Shown here in pieces: positions 24,868-32,555 of a DNA stretch of 64,000 nucleotides. The position numbers and the translations under genes were made by a program. The DNA comes from Clostridiales bacterium (GTDB lineage Bacteria; Bacillota; Clostridia; Christensenellales; Aristaeellaceae): positions 20,837 through 84,836 of the forward strand of contig SFNY01000009.1 in assembly GCA_004554085.1 (NCBI GenBank), read 5' to 3'. The first letter of the stretch is position 1; every line of letters starts with the position of its first letter. The notes under the pieces are model-generated. The model did not search any database, had not been told where the DNA came from, and saw nothing but the letters and a program-made list of their open reading frames with translations.

Positions 24868-25842
24868 ATGGCATTACGAAAGAAAAAGACCCGCGCCGAG
24901 CTGCGGCGCGAGGATCGGGCGCATTCGCCCGATGAAAGAGCGCACGGCGATCTGGTGCGCAATAAGGACGGCCACGTGCACCTGATCTGGCTGTGGCTGA
25001 TCGGCTTTCTGGTGTACTTCGGCTGGAACTGGGGCGTGGAGGCGGTCTTTTCCGCCACGCTGGGCCAGCTGCACATGCACGCGATGAACCTAGGCTACGG
25101 CGACATTCTGCAGGCCCCGCTGTGGGCCACGGTGGTGCTCCACGGATACGACCCGCTGATGTCTGTGGTGGAGAGCCTGGGCACAGCGGTCATCTTCCTG
25201 GTGCTGGCGAAGCTCTTGCACAACAAGGGCGACCACGAGGGCTTCGAGCTGCCCGGCCTGGGCAAGTGGCTGGCCGTGGGCCTGGTTGCCGCACTGGCGG
25301 GCGTTGCGCTGTGCCTGCTCACGGATTCGCTGCGGCTGGCCGCGCCGCTGAGCGAACCAAAGTTCAGCCTGTCCACGCTCATCGCCGCGCCGGTGTGCTT
25401 CCTGTCCACGCTGGCGGGCGAGGTGTTCATGATGGACTACCTCTACGAGTCCGCCCGCGCCCATCTCAAGCGCCTGCCCAGCATGGTTCTATTGTTGGCG
25501 GTGGAGTTCATCGCCGAGGGCGGCTGGCACCTGAGCTGGATCGGCATGGCGAACGTGGCGCTGCAGGTGCTGCTGTGCTGCATGCTGCACGACCGCTACG
25601 GACTCGCGGCCCCCACGGGGCTGTTCACCGGCTGGAGCTTCGTGCACACCGCGCTGTTCGTCAACCTCAGCGCAGGCGCTGCGGACGGCGTGTGGTCGGT
25701 CTTCCATGTCTCCGAGGCCTGGCTCACCGGCGGCAGCCACGGCCTGTTCAACGGCGTGTACATGACGTTCTTCCTGCTGGCGGTGCTGCTGGGCGTGCAC
25801 TTCCTGCACAAATACCGCGCGCCGGGAACGGAAGCGGCCTAA
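24868..25842 (+). CDS. Uncharacterised polytopic membrane protein
   Basis: 324 aa. A charged N terminus of about 35 residues (RKKKTRAELRRED) precedes seven to eight hydrophobic segments. GEVFMMDYLYE, EFIAEGGWH and GLFTGWSFVHT recall the spacing of CPBP (CAAX-protease-like) motifs, but the EExxxR pair is not intact, so assignment is weak. Begins 9 nt after pdp, so probably co-transcribed. Function unknown. Confidence 0.65.
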   Translation: MALRKKKTRAELRREDRAHSPDERAHGDLVRNKDGHVHLIWLWLIGFLVYFGWNWGVEAVFSATLGQLHMHAMNLGYGDILQAPLWATVVLHGYDPLMSVVESLGTAVIFLVLAKLLHNKGDHEGFELPGLGKWLAVGLVAALAGVALCLLTDSLRLAAPLSEPKFSLSTLIAAPVCFLSTLAGEVFMMDYLYESARAHLKRLPSMVLLLAVEFIAEGGWHLSWIGMANVALQVLLCCMLHDRYGLAAPTGLFTGWSFVHTALFVNLSAGAADGVWSVFHVSEAWLTGGSHGLFNGVYMTFFLLAVLLGVHFLHKYRAPGTEAA

Positions 25843-25849
25843 TACATAC

Positions 25850-25885
25850 AAAAACAGATGCATCGAAACGGTGCATCTGTTTTTT
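25850..25885. terminator. Bidirectional terminator
   Basis: AAAAACAGATGCA pairs with TGCATCTGTTTTT, with A and T tracts on either side, between convergent genes. Confidence 0.9.
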
Positions 25886-25901
25886 GCGTTCTATGAACCT
25901 G

Positions 25902-26489
25902 TTATCCTTCAGCGTGAAACTGGGCGGCGGAGGGCTCGACCAGGCGCAGCTCGTCCGCGCAGATCACCCGATCCACGGGGATGTCGTGCTCCTCCACCTC
26001 CAGATGCTCAAACATCTGGAAGGGATAGCACAGCGCCACCAGCCTGTGGCCGGGGTGTGCTTCCAGATACTTGTCGTAGAAGCCGCCGCCGTAGCCCACG
26101 CGATGCCCCTCCGGATCGAAGGCCAGGCCGGGCATCAGCACCAGTGCGGTCTCATCCTCGGCCACGGGCGCGTCGAAGGTGGGCTCGGGGATGTTCCAGC
26201 CGCCGGGAGCGATCTGTGTGAAGTCCTCGAGCCACAGAAAGCGCATCTCGTCGCCGTAGACCTTGGGCACCGCGACCCGCTTGCCATCCTTCCAGGCGCG
26301 CTCCACGATCTCCCAGGTGCGCACCTCCTGATTGTAGGGCAGGTAGGCATAGATGGCCCGGGCCTGCTTATATTCCTCCGTCTCGTACAGCTTTTCCGCC
26401 AGATTACGGCTGTACGCGGCGATCTCCGCCGCCGCCATGGCGCGCTTCTTCTGACCGATCTCCCTGCGGAGCGCTTTCTTGTCAAGCAT
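25902..26489 (-). CDS. 5-formyltetrahydrofolate cyclo-ligase
   Basis: 195 aa. ATG 26489 is preferred (AAGGTG 5 nt upstream) over an in-frame TTG at 26504. It has the ATP-binding basic N terminus (KKALRREIGQKKRAM), the MPGLAFD strand and GVGYGGGFYDKYL, the ATP/folate loop of the FthC/YgfA family. The enzyme converts 5-formyl-THF to 5,10-methenyl-THF with ATP, salvaging folate into the methyl branch used by MetVF. It follows the CODH/ACS operon on the same strand but is separated by a terminator. Confidence 0.9.
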   Translation of the reverse strand: MLDKKALRREIGQKKRAMAAAEIAAYSRNLAEKLYETEEYKQARAIYAYLPYNQEVRTWEIVERAWKDGKRVAVPKVYGDEMRFLWLEDFTQIAPGGWNIPEPTFDAPVAEDETALVLMPGLAFDPEGHRVGYGGGFYDKYLEAHPGHRLVALCYPFQMFEHLEVEEHDIPVDRVICADELRLVEPSAAQFHAEG

Positions 26490-26502
26490 AGTATCACCTT
26501 GC

Positions 26503-26530
26503 AAAAAAGGGAGAGGAACGCGCCTCTCCC
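26503..26530 (-). terminator. Terminator between acsB and cyclo-ligase genes
   Basis: GGGAGAGG/CCTCTCCC stem with six T immediately after on the minus strand. It ends about 14 nt before the cyclo-ligase ATG. Confidence 0.85.
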
Positions 26531-26610
26531 AAAATAGGAGTCCGGTTCACTTGCGACCGGATGAATTTACCCTTACTGTTGAAAAAGCTGTGCAGGACAG
26601 CCTGTAAAAT

Positions 26611-26788
26611 CGGAAGTGACGGCGTGTACGTCACTTCCGGCATTTTTCGGGAGCGTTAGCGGAGAAAAATGCATTCCCGTTCCGGTTGCCGCCCGGAAAT
26701 TCCGCAGAATTTCAGGCAACCGGCCCAACGCATTGAAAAACATCAGTTTTTCAATGCAAAGAGTGAAGGGGGATGTTTCCCCCTTCAC
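26611..26788. repeat. Tandem hairpin array downstream of acsB
   Basis: Five perfect inverted repeats lie one after another: 26611-26621/26629-26639, 26640-26647/26665-26672, 26682-26690/26715-26723, 26730-26740/26747-26757 and 26763-26772/26779-26788. The sequences of the stems are unrelated. No protein is encoded. The first hairpin after the acsB stop lacks a T-run, so this is not a plain terminator. The rest of the gap to 26530 holds nothing recognised. Confidence 0.7.
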
Positions 26789-26798
26789 AGAAGTGCAA

Positions 26799-28928
26799 TT
26801 ACATCAGAGGCTCCATGCCGAGCACCGGATGGCCCTTCTCGGTCAGGAAGGCGTAGAGCTCTTCCATATCCTCGGTGATGGTCTCATCGGCGATCATGTC
26901 GGTGAAGTTGTCGATGCCGTACAGCTCCTTGGCGGTCTCGTTCAGGTTGTCGGCGACCTGATCCTTCAGCGCCTTCGGCAGCCAGACGATGCGGCCCGGG
27001 CCGCCCTCAGCCTTCATGAACTTCTTGGAGGAGATGAAGTGCTTGCCGTGGCCCATGAAGCCGGGGGTCTGCACGCCGCCGCCGGTCATGGAGGCCATCT
27101 CGGAGAAGCTCATGCCCAGAGGCGTCATGCCGGCATGCTCGCGGTTGACAATGACCACGCCGTTGGACAGGGGCTCGATGCCGCAGATGCACTCGAAGCA
27201 GCCGCAGGAGGTCATCGGGTCCTCCATGATGGAGTACAGGGTGACGTGCTCCAGCGCGCCGTGAGAGTACTGGTTCACGGCCTCGTCCACGTCCTCGTAG
27301 CGGCCGACGCGCTCGTCGATCGGGCGGGACTTGGGAACGATCTGGCAGGGACCCTGGGGATCCAGCTCGTTGGTCGCCTTGGCGTCCAGCCAGGAGACCG
27401 CGCCGCACAGGCCCAGACGCTCGGGGGTGACGATGCACACGTGAGACGGGGAGAAGGCCTGGCACAGGATGCAGGTGTAGAACACGTCGACGGACTCGTC
27501 GGTGAGGGTCTTGAGGCGCTCGTCGCGCTTGTCGAAGACGTGGTTGCCCATCTCGCGCATCTCCTTGACCTTCTCGGGATCGGTGTAGATGCGAACCTGG
27601 CACTTGTCGACGACGGCGTCGAAGTCGCTCTTGATCTTGGCGTAGAGCACCTCGCCGATGTGGCGGGCGCGGAAGCCGGCCTCGTAGGCGGCGTCGCTGA
27701 CGCGGATGCGGATCATGTCGCGCTGACCGGTGTGCATGACGCCCTCAATGCAGTTCAGCCAGGAGTGGAACTTACGCTCCATGACGCCCTCGAAGTCGGT
27801 CTGCATGTTCTTGCCGGCGACGTCCACGATGTAGGCGATCGGAATCTTGGAGCCGAACTCGAACGCGTCGAAGTCGGGGCCTTCCACGGTGATCTTGTGA
27901 TCCTCGATCTCGTGGGCATCCTTGGTCTGCACCAGCTCGATGCAGTCCACGCGGGAGCCGTCCATCTCGATCTGCATGGCCTTGCGGCGGATGATCTCGC
28001 CCTCGAACGCGGAGGAGAAGGCCACGGGGATGTCGATGTTGGTGACCTTGATCTTGATGCCGCGGGCCTCAAGGGAGGTCTCGATCCAATCCTTGGTGTT
28101 GGTGTTGATGATCAGGGACTTCGGAACGGCCCACATATCCTCGGTATCGTTGGTGATGACCGGGAAGCCCAGCTTGATGGCGCCGGCGCCGCAGGCGACG
28201 GTGATGTCATTGACCGGTGCGTAGGCGTTGACGAAGGCGTTGATGCGGTCGAAGGTGTAGCGATGGAAGGCGTCCGCGTCGCCGGGCTCGGTGGCGCCGA
28301 AGATCATCGTTGCACGGGTGACCAGGGAGATGACGTGGCCGACGGACCAGATGTCATCGCCGACGGGAACCACGCGCACCGGGAAGCCGGTGGCCACGCC
28401 CGCAGCGTGAATCTGATCGATGATGCCGCCGATCATGAATACGAAGATACCACGGGACTGATAGCCCTTGACCAGCTCAACGGCTTCCTCCTGGGAGGGA
28501 GCGGGGCCGATGATGACCACGAAGCCGGGGATGTCCTTGGTGACCAGCGGAACGCCCAGCTCGCGCACCTCGGCGTCGGAGAAGTGGCCGTGGTACTGGG
28601 TTCCCTCGTAGGGAGCGGGATTGCGGGCGTATTTGCAGGCCTCGATGACCTCAGCGCAGCATGCGGTGGCAACGCCGGAGTCGAAGATGGACTTGGTGCG
28701 ATACTCGCGGCCCATCATGGCGCGCAGCTGCGCCAGAGCTTCCTTCAGCTCGCCCAGGGTGGTGACCTTCTTGCCCAGGTAGGCATAGATGCAAGCGAGG
28801 AAATACGCGGTGTCGGGCATCGTCATGGGGGCGCTCTCGCCCAGCTCAGCAATAACCTGATTCAGCTCCGATTCAGCCTTGAAATACATCTCATCGGAAC
28901 CGCGGAATACTCTGTCAAACAGACCCAT
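26799..28928 (-). CDS. acsB: Acetyl-CoA synthase, catalytic subunit
   Basis: 709 aa, the usual bacterial AcsB length. The A-cluster ligands are all visible: C486, C489, C498 and C508 for the [4Fe-4S] cubane and C575-Gly-C577 for the distal nickel, within CILC and CGCFEC. The N-terminal 300 residues form the CODH-interacting domain. It condenses CO, a methyl group from the corrinoid protein and CoA into acetyl-CoA. Third gene of cooS-cooC-acsB. The acsC, acsD and acsE genes that usually accompany it are not in the window. Confidence 0.95.
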   Translation of the reverse strand: MGLFDRVFRGSDEMYFKAESELNQVIAELGESAPMTMPDTAYFLACIYAYLGKKVTTLGELKEALAQLRAMMGREYRTKSIFDSGVATACCAEVIEACKYARNPAPYEGTQYHGHFSDAEVRELGVPLVTKDIPGFVVIIGPAPSQEEAVELVKGYQSRGIFVFMIGGIIDQIHAAGVATGFPVRVVPVGDDIWSVGHVISLVTRATMIFGATEPGDADAFHRYTFDRINAFVNAYAPVNDITVACGAGAIKLGFPVITNDTEDMWAVPKSLIINTNTKDWIETSLEARGIKIKVTNIDIPVAFSSAFEGEIIRRKAMQIEMDGSRVDCIELVQTKDAHEIEDHKITVEGPDFDAFEFGSKIPIAYIVDVAGKNMQTDFEGVMERKFHSWLNCIEGVMHTGQRDMIRIRVSDAAYEAGFRARHIGEVLYAKIKSDFDAVVDKCQVRIYTDPEKVKEMREMGNHVFDKRDERLKTLTDESVDVFYTCILCQAFSPSHVCIVTPERLGLCGAVSWLDAKATNELDPQGPCQIVPKSRPIDERVGRYEDVDEAVNQYSHGALEHVTLYSIMEDPMTSCGCFECICGIEPLSNGVVIVNREHAGMTPLGMSFSEMASMTGGGVQTPGFMGHGKHFISSKKFMKAEGGPGRIVWLPKALKDQVADNLNETAKELYGIDNFTDMIADETITEDMEELYAFLTEKGHPVLGMEPLM

Positions 28929-28952
28929 CTATGTTCTCATTCCTTTCATGTA

Positions 28953-29723
28953 TCATTTCTTCTCGTTGTCGATGCGATCCTTGATCGCCCGAATTTCTTC
29001 AACGGCCTTCGCGCTCACATCGAAGGGGGAGACGCCGCGGCGGTCCGCGTCGATCACCTCTGCGTTGTAGTGAATCATGCCCAGCAGCGCGTCCTCGGGG
29101 ATGCGGCTGCGGAGGAAGGCCTCGTCGTCCTCGTCGCGAACCTTGTTGGCCACCACGCGCACGCGGGTGATGCCAAGATCGGCGGCCAGCTGCTTGACCT
29201 TTTCATAGGTCTGAATGCTGCGCGCACCGGGTTCGATGACGACGATGAACTGATCCATCATGCTCGCGGTGCCGCGGCCCAGGTGCTCCAGACCCGCCTC
29301 CATGTCCATGATGACCACATCGTCCTTGCGGAAGATGAGGCTGGACAGGATGGCCTTGAGCATCACGTGCTCGGGGCACACACAGCCGGAACCGCCGGTT
29401 TCGACCGTGCCCATCACCAGCAGCTTTACGCCGTTGATCTCCTTGGCGTAGGCGTCCGGGATGTCGCTCACCTGAGGGTTGAGCTTGAAGAACTTGTTCA
29501 GGCTGTTTGCACCCGTGCGCTCCTCAACCAGCTTGCGCATCTTGGAGATCGGAACGATGGAGTTGACCTCCTCCTCCGTAAATCCCAGCGCGAGGCCGAG
29601 GTTGGCGTCCGGATCGACGTCCGCCGCCAGCACGGTGCGTCCTTCGCTTGCGTACAGTCGAGCGAGGGTGGAGGCAAATGTGGTCTTGCCCACGCCGCCC
29701 TTGCCTGTAATCGCAACTTTCAT
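28953..29723 (-). CDS. cooC: CooC/AcsF nickel-insertion ATPase
   Basis: 256 aa SIMIBI-class MinD-like ATPase. P-loop GKGGVGKTT (7-15) with the deviant Walker lysine, and the C114-Val-C116 motif that binds nickel at the dimer interface. It loads Ni into CODH (CooC) or ACS (AcsF). Position between cooS and acsB fits either role. SD AAAGGAT precedes the ATG. Confidence 0.9.
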   Translation of the reverse strand: MKVAITGKGGVGKTTFASTLARLYASEGRTVLAADVDPDANLGLALGFTEEEVNSIVPISKMRKLVEERTGANSLNKFFKLNPQVSDIPDAYAKEINGVKLLVMGTVETGGSGCVCPEHVMLKAILSSLIFRKDDVVIMDMEAGLEHLGRGTASMMDQFIVVIEPGARSIQTYEKVKQLAADLGITRVRVVANKVRDEDDEAFLRSRIPEDALLGMIHYNAEVIDADRRGVSPFDVSAKAVEEIRAIKDRIDNEKK

Positions 29724-29756
29724 AGTGCAAAGATCCTTTCAGCTTTGATTCGGGGA

Positions 29757-31652
29757 TCAGATGCCCAGCGCAGCGCGCTTGGCTTCGATCGTTTCGATCA
29801 TGCGATCGCCCAGCTTTTCGATGTCCAGCTCGACGACGAACTTCGCGCCGACCCAGTCTGCGACCTCGCCCTGCAGGAGGTTGACGACCTCGGAGCCGCC
29901 CTTGGTGTAGGGATCGACGCCCAGGAAGGTCTCGATGCCGGTGGCGACGACGTAGTTGCCGATGGAGACTGCCTTCTCAGACATGTACTCCGGCGCGCAG
30001 CCGACGACCGGAACCTGAGGAATGTCGACGCCCCAGTCCTTGGCGATGTCGGAGGCGAGAATCATCATACGGGAAATATCAACACAGGAGCCCATGTGCA
30101 GGATCGGCGGGATGTCGACCAGCTCGCACACGCGCTTGAGGCCCTCGCCGCACAGCTCCTTGGCTTCCTTGCTCAAGAGACCTGCCTTGGCGGCAGCCTG
30201 GGCGGAACAGCCGGAGACGATGACGATGATGTCGTTGGCAATGAGCTTCTTCATCAGCTCGATGTGGGCGGTGTCGGGGCGAACCTTCGGGTTGTTGCAG
30301 CCGACCATGGCGACCGCGCCGCGCAGCACGCCGGACTTGACGCACTCGATCAGGGGCTTGGTGGTGCCGGTCTCGTCCACGTGGGAGTTGGTGACGCCGT
30401 CCAGGCACTTCTTGATGGCTTCGACGGAGTAGCCCACGGTGGCGTTGGTCTTGAGCTGCGGGATGTTCACCAGCTCCGGCTTGCGGTTCTTGAAGTTGCG
30501 GACGGCCATCTCCACGATCTTCTTCGCGTTCTCGCCGGCGGTGTCCTCATGGAACTCGATGAAATCGGAGTCGGGCATGCGGGCGATGGGGGAGGTGGTC
30601 ACGAACTTGGTGTGGAAGCATTTGGACAGCGGGCCAAGGGCGGGGAAGATGCACTGCACGTCCACGACGATGGCTTCGCAGGCACCGGTCAGAACCACGT
30701 TCTCCTGGGAGAGGAAGTTGCCGGCCATGGGGATGCCGTGACGCATGGCGACCTCGTTGGAGGTGCAGCACACGCCGGCGATGTTGATGCCCTTCGCGCC
30801 CATCTCCTTGGCCAGAGCGACCATCTCAGGATCCTGGGCGTAGAACACGATCATTTCAGACAGCGACGGGTCGTGGCCGTGGACGATGATGTTGACCATG
30901 TCCTCTTCCATGACGCCGATGTTGGCGGTGGTGTCCACCGGCTTCGGGGTGCCGAACAGCACGTCAGAGAACTCGGTGCCCATCATGGATCCGCCCCAGC
31001 CGTCGGACAGGCCGGCGCGCAGGGACTGGCGAACCAGCGCCTCAGGCAGGGAGGAGCAGCCCATGTGGGTCATGTGCATGGACTGGGAGACCTCGCGGTC
31101 GATGGCGCGGGGCTCGATACCCTCGTTCGCCCAGATCTTCTGGCGGGATTCGGGCGCGCGCTTGAGGAAGCGCTGGACGCCGAAAGGCTTGCCGTACTCC
31201 ATCAGGCCGGTCTCGGCGACCTCGTGGGCGACGTCGTAGATGTCGCGGCCCTCGGTCTCAATGCCCCATTCCTTTGCGATGCGGCAGAGCTTCTCGGGAT
31301 CCTTCACCTGGTAGTTGCCGCCCTCCTTGGAGGCGTACAGGGTGTGGCAGATGCTGCGGCCGTGGTCGGAGTGGGTGGCGGCGCCGCCGGCGGTGAAGCG
31401 CAGGTAGTTGCGGGCGACGATGCCGTTGGCGTCGCAGCCGCAGATGCCGCGGGGGGACTTCGGAGTGATGCGGCAGGGGCCCATCGTACAGATGCGGCAG
31501 CAGATGCCCTCCTCGCCGAACTTGCAGTGGGGAGTCTGGTTCTTCACGCGCTGCTGCCAAGTGTCAGCTCCAACCTTCTTTGCCGTTTCCAGCAAAGCGT
31601 CGGTTGCCGCTTCCATCTGCTCAATCGTGATAAAGGTCTTATTCATTTCCAT
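29757..31652 (-). CDS. cooS: Ni-Fe carbon monoxide dehydrogenase catalytic subunit
   Basis: 631 aa. ATG 31652 is chosen for GGGAGG 11 nt upstream; the frame extends further but without an SD. N-terminal cysteines C43, C51, C52, C55, C60, C71 and C73 build the B and D clusters, with CCRICTMGPCRI as signature. GAATHSDHGR, GVCCTSNEV, VSGCSAQAAA and MGSCVDISRM hold C-cluster residues. The enzyme interconverts CO and CO2; beside acsB it would feed CO into acetyl-CoA synthesis. First gene of the operon. Confidence 0.95.
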   Translation of the reverse strand: MEMNKTFITIEQMEAATDALLETAKKVGADTWQQRVKNQTPHCKFGEEGICCRICTMGPCRITPKSPRGICGCDANGIVARNYLRFTAGGAATHSDHGRSICHTLYASKEGGNYQVKDPEKLCRIAKEWGIETEGRDIYDVAHEVAETGLMEYGKPFGVQRFLKRAPESRQKIWANEGIEPRAIDREVSQSMHMTHMGCSSLPEALVRQSLRAGLSDGWGGSMMGTEFSDVLFGTPKPVDTTANIGVMEEDMVNIIVHGHDPSLSEMIVFYAQDPEMVALAKEMGAKGINIAGVCCTSNEVAMRHGIPMAGNFLSQENVVLTGACEAIVVDVQCIFPALGPLSKCFHTKFVTTSPIARMPDSDFIEFHEDTAGENAKKIVEMAVRNFKNRKPELVNIPQLKTNATVGYSVEAIKKCLDGVTNSHVDETGTTKPLIECVKSGVLRGAVAMVGCNNPKVRPDTAHIELMKKLIANDIIVIVSGCSAQAAAKAGLLSKEAKELCGEGLKRVCELVDIPPILHMGSCVDISRMMILASDIAKDWGVDIPQVPVVGCAPEYMSEKAVSIGNYVVATGIETFLGVDPYTKGGSEVVNLLQGEVADWVGAKFVVELDIEKLGDRMIETIEAKRAALGI

Positions 31653-31696
31653 CAGAGCTTCTTCCTCCCAAAGATTATTTGGTGAAACAAATGCCA

Positions 31697-31785
31697 GCCG
31701 TGTATCGCTTCGGAGCGGACGCATGCATCCCGCGGAGCTACCCTTCCGCAGAAATGCGCCCGAACCACACGGGTTCTGACACGGC
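31697..31785 (-). ncRNA. Candidate structured leader of the CODH/ACS operon
   Basis: Within a leader of about 150 nt, GCCGTGT (31697-31703) and ACACGGC (31779-31785) can close a stem around at least three local hairpins: CGCT/AGCG with a 4-nt loop (31706-31717), GCGGA/TCCGC (31732-31749) and GAACC/GGTTC (31762-31776). It matches no riboswitch I recognise (not cobalamin, THF, SAM). Stems were found by eye in GC-rich DNA and may be fortuitous. Confidence 0.35.
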
Positions 31786-31811
31786 GCAAAAACCCGATCA
31801 TGGATACTATT

Positions 31812-31840
31812 ATTTTATCAAATGTAAACAACAAAGTCAA
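31812..31840 (-). promoter_or_regulatory. Promoter of cooS-cooC-acsB
   Basis: TTGACT (31835-31840), 17-bp spacer, TAAAAT (31812-31817). Transcription would start near 31805, giving a leader of about 150 nt. Confidence 0.75.
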
Positions 31841-31987
31841 TGGCATATCCCAGTGGGGGGCTTTTTTAACAACAGAATTTGCAGGAAAGATTTCACAATT
31901 CCAACATATTTCTTCGCGGAAAACGCTTTCCGTTCTCCGGGCACGTGCTCAAATTGATTTTTTGCGACATTTTTCATAAATGATGCA

Positions 31988-32016
31988 TTTACATTTCACG
32001 CCCGGGCGTGTATAAT
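31988..32016 (+). promoter_or_regulatory. Ferredoxin promoter with palindromic operator in the spacer
   Basis: TTTACA (31988-31993), 17-bp spacer, TATAAT (32011-32016). A perfect 14-bp palindrome CACGCCCGGGCGTG (31997-32010) fills most of the spacer and abuts the -10. A bound protein would block polymerase. The remainder of the gap to the cooS promoter (31841-31987) is AT-rich with nothing recognised. Confidence 0.7.
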
Positions 32017-32049
32017 AACAGCAGAGCATAGAATTGCGGAGGTTATGAA

Positions 32050-32436
32050 ATGAAAAAGCTGTCTGTTAAGAAGGATGTTCGCTGCATGGCGTGCCTGAGC
32101 TGTGTGCTGGCTTGCTCCGAGGCGTTTTATAAGGTGCGCGATCCGCGCAAGTCCTGCATCCAGATCGTGGAGAAGAACGGCGAGCCCAAGGTCAACTCCT
32201 GCCTGCAGTGCGGCAAGTGCATGCGCACCTGTGAGCACGAGGCCATCACCAGGAACCCCAAGGGCGTGTACATGATCAACAAGAAGAAGTGCGTCGGCTG
32301 CGGCAAGTGCGTCGAGGCCTGCCCGATGAAGGTCATGGTGCTGGAGAACGACACTGCCTCCAAGTGCATCGCCTGCGGCATCTGCGCCAAGGCGTGCCCG
32401 ATGGAAGTGCTCGAGGTCATTGAGAACGACAAGTAA
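32050..32436 (+). CDS. CooF-type polyferredoxin
   Basis: 128 aa with four CxxCxxCxxxC motifs: CMACLSCVLAC, CLQCGKCMRTC, CVGCGKCVEAC and CIACGICAKAC, hence four [4Fe-4S] clusters. Such proteins carry electrons to or from CODH (CooF) or other oxidoreductases. It is divergent from cooS, with a strong promoter of its own; start at the ATG after GGAGG, since an ATG 5 nt earlier meets a stop at once. Partnership with CooS is inferred from position. Confidence 0.85.
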   Translation: MKKLSVKKDVRCMACLSCVLACSEAFYKVRDPRKSCIQIVEKNGEPKVNSCLQCGKCMRTCEHEAITRNPKGVYMINKKKCVGCGKCVEACPMKVMVLENDTASKCIACGICAKACPMEVLEVIENDK

Positions 32437-32458
32437 GTCCATCGAACCAAAGGGGAGA

Positions 32459-32495
32459 GGATCGGCTTCATTGCGAAGTTGATCCTTTCTCTTTC
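32459..32495 (+). terminator. Terminator after the ferredoxin gene
   Basis: GGATCGGCTTC/GAAGTTGATCC stem (two G-T pairs) followed by TTTCTCTTTCT. Confidence 0.7.
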
Positions 32496-32555
32496 TGATA
32501 TAGCAGCAGCGCCCTCTGATCTTCAGAGAGCGCTGTGTTTGTATGTGCAGATCGA

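Noticed and set aside
26616..31685. An open frame of 1689 codons antisense to cooS-cooC-acsB
   Set aside because: It exactly mirrors the well-supported operon, has shadow composition (long runs of His, Gly, Val, Asp, Leu) and no family motif; GC-rich codon use removes antisense stops.
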